A stretch of 64,000 nt of DNA from Bacteroidales bacterium (lineage in GTDB: Bacteria; Bacteroidota; Bacteroidia; Bacteroidales; P3), in NCBI GenBank assembly GCA_017480225.1, contig JAFVBB010000013.1, positions 1-64,000 on the forward strand, read 5' to 3'. A model generated the notes under the pieces. That model was not told the origin of the DNA. It saw nothing but the letters and a program-made list of their open reading frames with translations, and searched no databases. A program made the position numbers and the translations under genes. Shown here piece by piece: positions 41,083 to 50,083 of the stretch. Position 1 is the stretch's first letter; the number at the start of each line of letters is the position of its first letter.

Positions 41083-43341
41083 ATGGAGAAATTGCCCGAG
41101 CTGTTTATGGATTTGGCGGTGATACTGGTCACCGCCGGAGTGATTACCGTTGTCTTCAAATGGCTGAAGCAACCGCTGGTGCTGGGATACATACTGGCGG
41201 GTTTTTTCATAGGCCCTTACTTCGACTGGTTCCCCGCCGTGCGCGACCCGACCAATGTCCACGTGTGGAGCGACATCGGCATCGTCTTCCTCATGTTTGC
41301 GCTGGGCTTGGAATTCAGCATCAAGAAGCTGAAGAAGGTGGGCGGCACAGGGGCGATAACGGCACTGACCGAGCTGGCCATTATGTTCTTGATAGGCAAC
41401 ACCGTGGGGCATCTGCTGGGCTTCAAGGACATGGACTGCATCTTCCTGGGCTGCATGTTGAGCATCTCGTCGACGGCCATCATCATTAAAAGCTTCGACG
41501 ACCTGAAGCTCAAGCAGCAGAAGTTCACCTCGACGGTGACGGCGGTGCTTGTGGTCGAGGATCTCGTGGCGGTGCTGCTGCTCGTGGTGTTGAGCACCAT
41601 CAGCGTGAGCCGCGCCTTCAACGGCGGCGAGCTGGCCATGAGCATGGTCAAGCTTGTGTTCTTCCTGATTGTGTGGTTCGTCTTCGGAATCTACCTTATA
41701 CCCACTTTCCTGCGCTGGATGAGGCGCTACATGACCGAGGAGACCCTTCTGCTGGTGGCCGTCGGACTGTGCTTCGCCATGGTGGTGCTGGCGGCGCGCG
41801 CCGGATTCAGCACCGCCCTGGGTGCGTTTGTGATGGGGGCGATACTGGCCGAGACCATCGAGGCCGACGTGATACACCGCCTCATCACCCCGCTCAAGAA
41901 CCTCTTCGGCGCTGTGTTCTTCGTGTCGGTCGGTATGCTCATCAAGCCCGAGGTGCTTGTGCACTACTGGCTGCAGATACTCATCATCGCCCTCTCCATC
42001 ATCATTTTCAAGTCCCTCGCCGCCACTACCGGCGTGCTCCTCAGCGGCCGGCCGCTGAAGACTGCTGTGCAGAGTGGCTTCTGCTTCTGCCAGATAGGCG
42101 AGTTCTCGTTCATCATTGCCGGGCTGGGCTTGAGCTTCGGGGTGATAGACGAGAACCTTTACCCCATCATCGTGTCGGTGTCGATACTCACCACATTCGT
42201 CACACCCTACATGATCAAGGGCGCGGTGCCGTTCTACAACTGGCTTGAGCCTCACGTGCCCGCCAAGGTTATGCGGCGGCTCGACAGCTACAGCGCGAAC
42301 TCGCGAGGCAGCGAGCTGGCGCACTCTGCCATACAGACCTTCCTGCGCCGCCAGCTGACCAACATACTGCTCTACGGAGCCATCCTTGCCGCCATCTCGC
42401 TCCTCAGCATAGGGGTGCTGCGGCCGTTCCTCGACCGGGTGCTGGGCAACCTGCACGTGCCCTCCATCTGGGTGCGCCTGCTGGGGCTGCTGGCCACGCT
42501 GGGCGTCATGTCGCCCTTCCTGTGGGCCGTGACGGTGAAGAATGTTAACCGCCGCACCATCAAGGAGATGTTCGACACCTACCGCTTCTCGCAGGCTGTG
42601 GTGATACCGGTGCTCGTGCTGCGCTACTTTGTGGCAATCTTCTTCGTGGGCACGGTGGTGGCGGGCTACGTCGACGTGGCCGTGGGCTTCCTGATGGTCA
42701 TCGCCGTCATCGTGATGGCCGTGGTGCTCTTCTCGCGCCGCGCCGACGGCTTCTACGCGCAGATTGAGGAGCGCTTCTCCAAGAACTTCAACAGCCGTGC
42801 CGCGCAGGCCTCGTTCCACATACCCACCGGCCTGGAGAACGAGTTTGCCATGGAGCGGCTGCGCATGACCCCCAGCTCGCCCCTGGCCGGGCTGACCCTG
42901 CAGCAAGCCTCCATCCGCGAGCGCTACGGCGCCAACGTGGTGACCATAGAGCGCGGCGAGCGCATCTTCGACCTGCCGCCGAAAGACACCATCATGATGC
43001 CCGCCGACGTGCTCACCGTCATCGGCACCGACGACCAGGTAGCCGCCATCAGGGGCGACATCGAGCACGAGGCCGACATGCTGGTGCACGACCACTCCGA
43101 CCACGAGATGCACATGTACCGCTACCACGTCGAGGCTGGCGGCCCGCTGTGCGGCCTGCACATCGGCACCTCGATGCTCGCCACGCGCCACAACGTGATG
43201 GTGATAGCCATAGAGCGCGGCGGCGAAAAGATAGTCAACCCGCCCAAGGGCACGGTCTTCCAGCATGGCGACAACCTGCTTTTCGTCAGCCCCGAGGAGC
43301 TGACCATCGAGGGCTTCGAGAAGAAGATTGTCGAGGTTTGA
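41083..43341 (+). CDS. CPA2-family cation/proton antiporter with two TrkA-C-like domains
   Basis: 752 residues. The N-terminal ~400 residues form about 12 helices with CPA2 signatures: GYILAGFFIGPYFDW, LGLEFSIKKLK, VVEDLVAVLLLVV and LGAFVMGAILAET. A linker with four further helices follows (residues ~440-560). The C-terminus holds two RCK-C/TrkA-C domains (SSPLAGLTLQQASI and GGPLCGLHIG). The NAD-binding RCK-N domain seen in Kef systems is absent. It likely exchanges K or Na for protons; the ion is not readable. Confidence 0.93.
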   Translation: MEKLPELFMDLAVILVTAGVITVVFKWLKQPLVLGYILAGFFIGPYFDWFPAVRDPTNVHVWSDIGIVFLMFALGLEFSIKKLKKVGGTGAITALTELAIMFLIGNTVGHLLGFKDMDCIFLGCMLSISSTAIIIKSFDDLKLKQQKFTSTVTAVLVVEDLVAVLLLVVLSTISVSRAFNGGELAMSMVKLVFFLIVWFVFGIYLIPTFLRWMRRYMTEETLLLVAVGLCFAMVVLAARAGFSTALGAFVMGAILAETIEADVIHRLITPLKNLFGAVFFVSVGMLIKPEVLVHYWLQILIIALSIIIFKSLAATTGVLLSGRPLKTAVQSGFCFCQIGEFSFIIAGLGLSFGVIDENLYPIIVSVSILTTFVTPYMIKGAVPFYNWLEPHVPAKVMRRLDSYSANSRGSELAHSAIQTFLRRQLTNILLYGAILAAISLLSIGVLRPFLDRVLGNLHVPSIWVRLLGLLATLGVMSPFLWAVTVKNVNRRTIKEMFDTYRFSQAVVIPVLVLRYFVAIFFVGTVVAGYVDVAVGFLMVIAVIVMAVVLFSRRADGFYAQIEERFSKNFNSRAAQASFHIPTGLENEFAMERLRMTPSSPLAGLTLQQASIRERYGANVVTIERGERIFDLPPKDTIMMPADVLTVIGTDDQVAAIRGDIEHEADMLVHDHSDHEMHMYRYHVEAGGPLCGLHIGTSMLATRHNVMVIAIERGGEKIVNPPKGTVFQHGDNLLFVSPEELTIEGFEKKIVEV

Positions 43342-43362
43342 CGCCAGCCACAAGCCTGCCGG

Positions 43363-43395
43363 CGCGCAAGGGCAACCACCCTTGCGCGTTTTTTT
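43363..43395 (+). terminator. Terminator of the antiporter gene
   Basis: CGCGCAAGGG pairs with CCCTTGCGCG around CAACCA, followed by seven T. Confidence 0.9.
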
Positions 43396-43469
43396 GTGCC
43401 CGTGGCACCCCCGCGCGCACCTGCAGGCCAGGGGCAAGACCGTATGAAATACTGCTCAAACACTACTCT

Positions 43470-43550
43470 TCACCTAACCATCTCCTACAGTTATAGGACA
43501 TGATTAGGAGTTGGGTAGGCGATGAGTAGGAGTTGAGTAGGAGTTGGTCT
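43470..43550 (-). repeat. TAGGAGTTG-unit repeat, copy 1
   Basis: On the plus strand the segment contains TTAGGAGTTGG, GTAGGCGATGAGTAGGAGTT and GAGTAGGAGTTGGTC. Read on the minus strand it begins GACCAACTCCTACTCAACTC and continues as in copy 2 at 54511, identical for the first 29 bases. A 6-bp stem (CTCCTA/TAGGAG) occurs at its distal end. No gene overlaps; 43396-43670 holds nothing else I can support. Confidence 0.85.
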
Positions 43551-43670
43551 ATCTTTTGTGTTGATTTTTAGCTATTTAGGTACTATTGTTCTACTTTTGA
43601 GGGTATAGTGCTGATTTATAATTGTTTGTGTAAAAATAGAGGCGTTGCTTGCGGGGTGTAGAAAAAGCCG

Positions 43671-43695
43671 CCGCGCGGTGTTCGCGTGGCGGCTT
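43671..43695 (-). terminator. Terminator of the kdsD operon
   Basis: On the minus strand AAGCCGCCACGCG pairs with CGCGCGGCGGCTT (one mismatch) around AACAC, followed by TTTC. Confidence 0.75.
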
Positions 43696-43717
43696 CGGGG
43701 TGGGGTGGGGCGCCTGG

Positions 43718-44668
43718 TCAGAGGCAGGCAAACGAGTCGATTAGCCCGCAGGGCATACCCTCGTCGTCGAGCACCACCAGGGTGTGAATGCTGTTGAGGC
43801 GCATCAGCTCCGAAGCCCGCGAGAGGCTCTCGGAGCGGCGGATGGTCTTGGGGTGGCAACTCATGACCTCGCCAACGGTGAGCGAGAAGAAGCGATGCTT
43901 GAAGTTCTGCATGGCGCGGCGCACGTCGCCGTCGGTCACCACGCCCACCAATGCGCCTTTCTCCACCACAATGGCGATGCCCTGCTTGGCGCGGCTGATG
44001 ACGATGATGGTGTCGCTCACCAGGTCGGTCGGAGTCACGAAGGGAAGGTCGACGCTGACCATGTAGTCCTCGACTCTGGCCAGCAGCCGTTTGCCGAGGC
44101 TGCCGCCGGGGTGGTACTGCGCGAAGTCGCTTGCCTTGAAGTTGCGCCTTTTGATGAGGGCGCAGGCCAGTGCGTCGCCCATGGCGAGGGTGGCGGTGGT
44201 CGACGATGTAGGGGCGAGCCCGAGAGGGTCGGCCTCGTGGTCGACGGCGATGTTGAGGTGGCACACCGAGAGGCGCGCCAGTGGCGAGCGGCTGTTGCTG
44301 CTCATGCCGATGATGGGTATGCCGCGCCGTTGCAGCAATGGCATGAAGCGCAACAGCTCGTCGGTCATGCCGCTGTAGGAGATGGCCAGCACCACGTCGC
44401 CGCGCTGTATCATGCCGAGGTCGCCGTGGTAGGCGTCGAGTGGGTTGACGAAGAAAGAGGGGGTGCCGGTCGAGGCCAGGGTGGCGGCTATCTTGCTGCC
44501 GATGTGGCCGCTTTTGCCGACGCCGGTCACGACGAACTTGCCGCTGCAGTTGTAGATCAGCTCGACGGCTTTGGTGAAGTCGTCGTCGAGCCGCGACGCC
44601 AGGGCGAGGATGGCCTCGGCCTCGTCGCGCAGGCAGCGGCGGCCGGTTTCGATAAGGTTGTCAGTCAT
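43718..44668 (-). CDS. kdsD: Arabinose-5-phosphate isomerase
   Basis: 316 residues. The SIS domain is residues ~30-175, with VVTGVGKSGHIGSKIAATL and STGTPSFF, and the Ser-rich sugar-binding SYSGMTDEL. Two CBS domains follow from about 205 (VEDYMVS.. and VGEVMSCH). It converts ribulose-5-P to arabinose-5-P, the first step to Kdo. The gene overlaps kdsA by 8 bases and is last in the operon ECF-S, ispD, kdsA, kdsD. Confidence 0.95.
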   Translation of the reverse strand: MTDNLIETGRRCLRDEAEAILALASRLDDDFTKAVELIYNCSGKFVVTGVGKSGHIGSKIAATLASTGTPSFFVNPLDAYHGDLGMIQRGDVVLAISYSGMTDELLRFMPLLQRRGIPIIGMSSNSRSPLARLSVCHLNIAVDHEADPLGLAPTSSTTATLAMGDALACALIKRRNFKASDFAQYHPGGSLGKRLLARVEDYMVSVDLPFVTPTDLVSDTIIVISRAKQGIAIVVEKGALVGVVTDGDVRRAMQNFKHRFFSLTVGEVMSCHPKTIRRSESLSRASELMRLNSIHTLVVLDDEGMPCGLIDSFACL

Positions 44669-45422
44669 GGGTGAGTTTTCCTATTAGGTTGTCAAGGTCG
44701 TCGAGGCGCAGCATGTTGGGGCCGTCGCTCAGGGCGCGGTCGGGATCGGGGTGCACCTCGAAAAAGTAGCCTGTGGCGCCGAAGGCTTTCGCCGCCAGGG
44801 CCATTGATGGCACGAAGCGGCGGTCGCCGCCGGTGGCCGCGCCTGCCGATCCGGGACGCTGCACGCTGTGTGTACAGTCCATCACCACGGCGTCGGCCAG
44901 CGGAAGCATGTCGGTGACGTTGCGGAAGTCGACCACGAGGTTGTTGTAGCCAAAGGAGTTGCCGCGCTCGGTGAGCCACACCTCGCCGCCGCCGCTTTGG
45001 CGCACCTTCTCCACGGGGTAGCGCATGTCGGCCGCGCCGAGGAACTGCGCTTTCTTGATGTTCACTATGCGGCCTGTGCGCGCGGCCGCCACGAGGAGGT
45101 CGGTCTGCCGGCAGAGGAATGCGGGTATCTGCAGTATGTCGGCCACCTCGGCGGCGGGCGCGGCCTGTGCGGCCTCGTGTATGTCGGTGGTGATGCGCAG
45201 GCCGTGCTTTGCCTTGACCTCGGCCAGCATACGCAGCCCCCGCTCCAGCCCCGGTCCCCGGAAGGAGTGCAGCGAGGTGCGGTTGGCCTTGTCGAATGAT
45301 GCCTTGAAGATGATGTCTACACCGTGCTTGCGGTTGAGCCTTGCCAGTTCGGTGGCAACGGTGTCGAGCAGGCTGGCGTCCTCTATCACGCACGGGCCGG
45401 CGATGAGTATCGGTTTGGTCAT
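44661..45422 (-). CDS. kdsA: 3-deoxy-8-phosphooctulonate synthase
   Basis: 253 residues from the ATG that overlaps the ispD stop. FKASFDKANRTS and GPGLERGLRML are the phosphoenolpyruvate and arabinose-5-P binding regions; GNSFGYNNLVVD and MDCTHSVQ follow in the family order. It makes Kdo-8-P from the product of the neighbouring isomerase. The length is at the short end of the family. A gene encoding a later Kdo step, waaA, lies 13 kb away. Confidence 0.96.
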   Translation of the reverse strand: MTKPILIAGPCVIEDASLLDTVATELARLNRKHGVDIIFKASFDKANRTSLHSFRGPGLERGLRMLAEVKAKHGLRITTDIHEAAQAAPAAEVADILQIPAFLCRQTDLLVAAARTGRIVNIKKAQFLGAADMRYPVEKVRQSGGGEVWLTERGNSFGYNNLVVDFRNVTDMLPLADAVVMDCTHSVQRPGSAGAATGGDRRFVPSMALAAKAFGATGYFFEVHPDPDRALSDGPNMLRLDDLDNLIGKLTHD

Positions 45423-46111
45423 TGGTTGTTGTCTGTTTCCAGTTCGGCGCGCCGAAGGTCGCCGGGATTGGTTATTTTGAAGTTGCGCGGCGATCCCTGC
45501 ACGATGTGTATCGGCACGTGGGGCATGTAGCGCATCACCACGCCGCAGTCGTCGGTGGCGGCGAAGGAGGGGTCGGCCATGGCGAGGCGGTAGGCCTCGC
45601 GCAGCAGGGCGGCGCGGAAGGCCTGCGGCGTCTGCGCGCACCACATCGAGGCGCGCGGGGGCACGCCGGTTATGCGTCCGTCCTCGACCACGAGGATGGT
45701 GTCGACAGAGGGGGTGGCCACGGCCACGGCCTCATGCAGGCGCAGGGCGTCGGCCACGCGACTGATGGTTGCCGCGTCGAGCAGGGGGCGTGCCGCGTCG
45801 TGCAGCAGCAAGTTGCAGTCCCCGCCGCCGAAGGCCTCGATGGCGGCCAGCGACGAGTGGCAGCGTTCTGCCCCGCCCTCAACCACTCCAAGCAGCTTGC
45901 CGCCGCCGTGATGCCCGACAAGCGAGCGCATTAGGCCGAGATGGTCGCGGTGAACGACAACGCCCACCCCGTCGATGGCGGGGTGGGCGCAAAAGAGGTC
46001 GACAGAGTGCTCCACAACGGTGCGTCCGGACAGGGGCAGGAACTGCTTGGGCACATCGGTGCCCATGCGTCGGCCTGTGCCGCCAGCCAGCACTACCGCT
46101 ATGTTCTTCAT
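45419..46111 (-). CDS. ispD: 2-C-methyl-D-erythritol 4-phosphate cytidylyltransferase
   Basis: 230 residues. VVLAGGTGRRMGTDVPKQFL is the CTP-binding loop and LLHDAARPLL the family active-site segment; FKITNPGDL is near the end. It acts in the MEP isoprenoid pathway. Bacterial TarI-type ribitol cytidylyltransferases look alike, so the assignment rests on context-free similarity and the Bacteroidota norm. It overlaps the ECF-S gene by 4 bases and kdsA by 4 bases. Confidence 0.85.
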   Translation of the reverse strand: MKNIAVVLAGGTGRRMGTDVPKQFLPLSGRTVVEHSVDLFCAHPAIDGVGVVVHRDHLGLMRSLVGHHGGGKLLGVVEGGAERCHSSLAAIEAFGGGDCNLLLHDAARPLLDAATISRVADALRLHEAVAVATPSVDTILVVEDGRITGVPPRASMWCAQTPQAFRAALLREAYRLAMADPSFAATDDCGVVMRYMPHVPIHIVQGSPRNFKITNPGDLRRAELETDNNQ

Positions 46112-46593
46112 TTACGCTTGGCGAAAAGCAGGGCGAACAGGCCGCCCCAAAGCAGCGCGGCCAGCAGTTGCAGTTTCCAGTCGGTGCCCACGAGCATGGC
46201 GGGCGCCAGCAGCAGTGCCTTGAGGGCATAGTAGACCGCCTTGCCTGCGGCAATGGCCAGCAGCACGGCGGGCAGGGCTTTCAGCCTGCGCGAGGCCAGG
46301 GTGAACAGGCCTGCCACGGTGGCCAGCTCGGCCATCATGCATATCATCTTCGGTCCGGCAGGCATTCCCACCAGCAGCCCGCTTGCCAACGGCATGGCCA
46401 CGGCGAGAAGCAGCGCGTTGCGCCAGTCGCGCCCCAGCAGCACGCCCGCCAGCAACAGGGCAAGCATGGGGTTGGCCTTGTAGAGAGGCAGGCCAAGCAT
46501 GTGGGAGGCCGCCGGCACCAGGCAGGCCAGGGTGACCAGCATGGCGTCGAGCGCGGTGCGGCGGACTATGGGTTTGATTGCTACGTTGTTCAT
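46108..46593 (-). CDS. ECF-transporter S-component-like membrane protein
   Basis: 161 residues, five or six membrane helices. The pattern LLLAGVLLGRDWRNALLLAV, LASGLLVGMPAGPKMICMMA and ELATVAG resembles the substrate-binding S subunit of energy-coupling factor vitamin transporters. The length also fits. No ECF A or T gene is next to it, as is usual for shared-module S components. The vitamin cannot be named. First gene of the operon with ispD, kdsA and kdsD. Confidence 0.65.
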   Translation of the reverse strand: MNNVAIKPIVRRTALDAMLVTLACLVPAASHMLGLPLYKANPMLALLLAGVLLGRDWRNALLLAVAMPLASGLLVGMPAGPKMICMMAELATVAGLFTLASRRLKALPAVLLAIAAGKAVYYALKALLLAPAMLVGTDWKLQLLAALLWGGLFALLFAKRK

Positions 46594-46614
46594 TGTTCGC
46601 TATTTTTGAGGGCG

Positions 46615-46645
46615 CAAAGTTACATCTTTTTTCCCTTATGGCAAA
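46615..46645 (-). promoter_or_regulatory. Promoter of the ECF-S-ispD-kdsA-kdsD operon
   Basis: On the minus strand TTTG, 19 bases, TAACTTTG, 22 bases before the start codon. Good consensus match. Confidence 0.8.
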
Positions 46646-46658
46646 ATAATTTGCATAA

Positions 46659-46670
46659 AGTAACGTTACT
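46659..46670. promoter_or_regulatory. 12-bp palindrome AGTAACGTTACT between divergent genes
   Basis: A perfect dyad placed between the -33 element of the ECF-S operon and the start of the MORN-protein gene. It is a candidate operator for either. Confidence 0.45.
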
Positions 46671-46714
46671 CAACGGAATAAACAAGCACCTCCTGTTGCA
46701 AAAACAACATAGAA

Positions 46715-47743
46715 ATGAGAAAGATATGCATTCTTTGGGCTGTGCTGGCCACGTTTGGGACATTGACTGTCCAGGCACAGAACCAAATAGACCGGCAGGG
46801 TCGCCGCCAAGGGCATTGGATTCGTACGGAAAAGGACGGCTCGAAGATATACGAGGGCGACTTCGTGGACGGCAAGGAGAGTGGTACGTTCAGTTACTAC
46901 TATCCCGACGGCACGCTGCGTATGCGCAACGTGTACAGTGTGCCTGGTGAACGGTGCAGCCATGAGGCCTTCGACGAGAAAGGCAGGCTCATTGCCCGAG
47001 GCTCGTATGACCGCCGCAACCGCGACGGCCGCTGGGAGTTCTTCAACGAGGAGGGGCGCCTGGTGAAGGAGGCCAGCTACCGAATGGGGGTGAAGGACGG
47101 CTTGCATGTGGTCTACACGCAGAAAGGCGACACTGCCGAGGTGACCCACTGGACCGGCAATCACCGCAATGGCCGCTGGTGGAAACGCATAGGCGAGCGA
47201 GGCTACATCACGGGCACCTATGTGGCCGGTGGCTTGGAAGGGACGCTGATACAGCGTGACGACGATGGCCAGTTGGTGCGTGAGGGCAATTACAAGGACG
47301 GTCTGAAGCATGGCAGCTACCGCTACTACGAGAAGGGGCAGCTTACGGTGGTTGAGCAATGGGAACACGGCATGATGGCGGACCGCCGGGTGCGTCTGTT
47401 GACGCCGCAGGAGGAATGGGTCTCCATACACGAGATAGCCTGCATGGCCCCGCAAGGCAAGCGCAAGGTGCTGGTCGTGATGAACGACGGAAGCGAGAAG
47501 GTTGCGTCTGAGAGTGCCGACGTGGTGTACGACCGCATAGGCGACGAGTTGTTCGACTGCGCCAACCGCAAGAGCCGCATCATGGTGGCCCGCCGTGCTG
47601 TGCAGGGAACCGGCACCGATGCCGAGGGCAGGATAATCCTCATCGTGGAGCCTCAGCCCTCGTTTGCCATCTTCCCCGACGAGGATGGCCAAAAGATGGT
47701 GCGCAGCCGCCAGTACGACGACGAACCTGTGCTCAAGAGGTGA
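46715..47743 (+). CDS. Secreted MORN-repeat (YwqK-like) protein
   Basis: 342 residues with signal peptide MRKICILWAVLATFGTLTVQA. The middle carries at least six short MORN-like units (GHWIRTEKDGSKIYEGDF, GTFSYYYPDGTLR, GRWEFFNEEGRLVKEAS, GSYRYYEKGQL), each with the G-x-W/Y pattern. The last 110 residues lack repeats. Such proteins are often annotated as YwqK-type antitoxins, but the signal peptide makes a surface role more likely. Its stop overlaps the GTG of mtaB. Confidence 0.83.
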   Translation: MRKICILWAVLATFGTLTVQAQNQIDRQGRRQGHWIRTEKDGSKIYEGDFVDGKESGTFSYYYPDGTLRMRNVYSVPGERCSHEAFDEKGRLIARGSYDRRNRDGRWEFFNEEGRLVKEASYRMGVKDGLHVVYTQKGDTAEVTHWTGNHRNGRWWKRIGERGYITGTYVAGGLEGTLIQRDDDGQLVREGNYKDGLKHGSYRYYEKGQLTVVEQWEHGMMADRRVRLLTPQEEWVSIHEIACMAPQGKRKVLVVMNDGSEKVASESADVVYDRIGDELFDCANRKSRIMVARRAVQGTGTDAEGRIILIVEPQPSFAIFPDEDGQKMVRSRQYDDEPVLKR

Positions 47744-48984
47744 CGATAGCGGCTCACACGCTGGGCTGCAAGCTCAACTACGCCGAGACCTCCGACCTGC
47801 TGCGCCGCTTGAAGTCGAGGGGACACACGGTGGTGGAGTGGGGTGAGCGGGCCGACCTTTACATTGTCAACACGTGCACGGTAACTGCTGTGGCCGAAAA
47901 GAAGTGCCGCAACGCCATAAGCCAAGCCCACAGGCTGAACCCCGATGCGCAGGTGGCTGTGGTGGGTTGTTTCGCGCAGGTGGCGGCCGACGCGCTGTTG
48001 TCGATGCCGGGCGTCACGATGGTGCTGGGCAACGACCGCAAACACATGCTGCCGGAAATACTTGACAATTCCCTGCCTAACAGTATACCACAGGGCTTCC
48101 AGCTGCAGCACTCGTCAGGCGACCGCACACGCACGTTCTTCAAGATACAAGACGGGTGTGATTACTTCTGCACCTATTGCGCCATACCGTTTGCCCGAGG
48201 CCGCTCGCACTCGGCCACAGTGGCAGAAACCCTGCAAGAAGCCAGACGTATTGCGGACGAGGGTGCTGCAGAGGTGGTGCTTACAGGTGTGAACACAGGC
48301 ACCTTCGGCCAGCAGCATGGCGAGACTTTGCTCGACCTGCTGCGTGGGCTCGATGCCATAGAAGGCATCAAGCGCTACCGCATATCCAGCATTGAGCCAA
48401 ACCTGATTACCGACGAGATAATAGACTTCACCGCCGCAAGCCGTGCTTTCCTGCCTCATTTCCATGTTCCGCTGCAGGCGGCGAGCGACCATGTGCTGCA
48501 GCTCATGCGCCGCCGCTATACGACTGACCTTTTCCGCCACAAGGTGGAGCGCATAAAGGCGGTTATGCCCGACGCCTGCATTGCCACCGACGTAATGGCA
48601 GGTTTCAATGGCGAGAGTGAGGAGGAGTTTGCCAAGGCGCTTGGCTTCATCGAAAGTCTGCCTGTCAGCTATCTTCATGTGTTCACCTACAGCGACCGGC
48701 CAGGCACTGCGGCATTACGATTGCCTGAGAAAGTGCCTGTTGCGGCAAGGCGTGAGCACACGGCGCGACTACTGCAACTGTCGGACAGGAAGCATCGTGC
48801 ATTCATTGAGAGCCAGCTTGGCAAGGTGCGTCCTGTGCTTTGGGAAGGCAGTAATCACAATGGCGCGATGCAGGGATGGACGGACAACTATATCCGAGTG
48901 CAGCGTCCTTACGATGAGGCCAGGGTAGGCTTGACGGAACAGGTGATGCTGGCTGCGGAGAACGTCTTGAGGTTAGACGAATAG
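47740..48984 (+). CDS. mtaB: tRNA t6A37 methylthiotransferase
   Basis: 414 residues from a GTG overlapping the MORN stop. It carries the N-terminal UPF0004 cysteines (LGCKLNYAE, VNTCTVTAVAE, VVGCFAQ) and the radical-SAM CDYFCTYCAIP motif. A TRAM-like domain ends the protein. It adds a methylthio group to N6-threonylcarbamoyladenosine 37 in tRNAs reading ANN codons. Its last 12 bases overlap the end of the convergent hemW. Confidence 0.94.
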   Translation: MTIAAHTLGCKLNYAETSDLLRRLKSRGHTVVEWGERADLYIVNTCTVTAVAEKKCRNAISQAHRLNPDAQVAVVGCFAQVAADALLSMPGVTMVLGNDRKHMLPEILDNSLPNSIPQGFQLQHSSGDRTRTFFKIQDGCDYFCTYCAIPFARGRSHSATVAETLQEARRIADEGAAEVVLTGVNTGTFGQQHGETLLDLLRGLDAIEGIKRYRISSIEPNLITDEIIDFTAASRAFLPHFHVPLQAASDHVLQLMRRRYTTDLFRHKVERIKAVMPDACIATDVMAGFNGESEEEFAKALGFIESLPVSYLHVFTYSDRPGTAALRLPEKVPVAARREHTARLLQLSDRKHRAFIESQLGKVRPVLWEGSNHNGAMQGWTDNYIRVQRPYDEARVGLTEQVMLAAENVLRLDE

Positions 48985-50073
48985 GTCGGCTGCCATACCG
49001 TCGGCATGCAGCAGACCTTCGGCTGTAGGGCTGTAGTGGCCTCCGTTCACTGTAATCCATCCACAGGCAATGTATGATGCCATCTTCTTGTTTACCATTG
49101 CTCGATGCTTGTATGGTATGGCGTCGGCGGGCAGCCCTCGTGCTGTGCGCAGTGCTGTCATCAGTGTTTCGTTGAATGCGTCGTTGTCTGTAAGCAGTTC
49201 TTCCTCATAGAACGGCATTCTGTTGCTGACGCAGTCGATGTACCTCTTCACATTGCTGACATTCCACCTTCTCTTGTCGCCCGAAAAGCTGTGTGCGGCA
49301 GCACCCAGCCCAAGGTAAGGTGTGCGCGTCCAATAGCGCGAGTTGTGGAGTGATTGAAAGCCATTGCGGCAGAAGTTGCTCACCTCGTATTGTTCAAAGC
49401 CTGCATCTTTAAGGCATTGGCGCATTGCATGGTATTGGACGGCCACCTCGTCATCGCTTGGCAGGATAACGGTGCCACGCTCCACCTGTACAGCCAGCGC
49501 GGTGCGTGGCTCAACGGTCAGTGCATAGGCCGACACGTGTTTCACGGCATACAGCATCGCCGGGTCAGGCAGCTCCATCCTGCCTCCGGGCAGTCCATAC
49601 ATGAAGTCCACGCTGATATTGCTGAAGCCAGCCTGTGTGGCAACCCTCACCGCATCGGCCGCTTGTGCCGCTGTGTGACGGCGACCAAGCAGGCGAAGCG
49701 TGTCGTCGTTGAGGCTTTGCACACCGATGCTCACGCGATTGAAGAACCCCAATGAGGCCAGCCCTGCCATGAACCCGGCGTCGATGTCCTCAGGATTGCA
49801 CTCCACGGTAGCCTCCTCCACCATGCGGGTGTCGAAGCATTCTCTAAGTGCGACGACAATACGTCTCAGCCCCTCGACCCCAAGCATGGACGGAGTGCCG
49901 CCGCCCAGATAGACTGTGCGTGGCGGTTGTCCCAGCTCGCCGCGGCGCATGTGCATCTCTGTGATCAGAGCGTCAATGTAGGAGAGCCGCAACGCCTCGT
50001 CCTGCGTTCCCATCGAGTAGAACGCGCAGTAGGTGCATTTGCGGTGGCAGAATGGTATGTGGATGTATATCAC
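48973..50073 (-). CDS. hemW: HemW-like radical SAM protein
   Basis: 366 residues from a GTG that yields the family opening IYIHIPFCHRKCTYC; longer starts add unrelated sequence. The CxxxCxxC iron-sulfur motif is CHRKCTYC. YLGGGTPSML follows as in HemW/HemN. The protein is now viewed as a heme chaperone in many bacteria, not a true coproporphyrinogen oxidase. It follows the 961-residue gene by 10 bases on the same strand. Confidence 0.9.
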   Translation of the reverse strand: MIYIHIPFCHRKCTYCAFYSMGTQDEALRLSYIDALITEMHMRRGELGQPPRTVYLGGGTPSMLGVEGLRRIVVALRECFDTRMVEEATVECNPEDIDAGFMAGLASLGFFNRVSIGVQSLNDDTLRLLGRRHTAAQAADAVRVATQAGFSNISVDFMYGLPGGRMELPDPAMLYAVKHVSAYALTVEPRTALAVQVERGTVILPSDDEVAVQYHAMRQCLKDAGFEQYEVSNFCRNGFQSLHNSRYWTRTPYLGLGAAAHSFSGDKRRWNVSNVKRYIDCVSNRMPFYEEELLTDNDAFNETLMTALRTARGLPADAIPYKHRAMVNKKMASYIACGWITVNGGHYSPTAEGLLHADGMAADLFV

Positions 50074-50083
50074 GCCTGTGGCC

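Noticed and set aside
41074-43437. 787-codon antisense frame across the antiporter gene
   Set aside because: Low-complexity His/Arg-rich product opposite a clear transporter; artefact of base composition.
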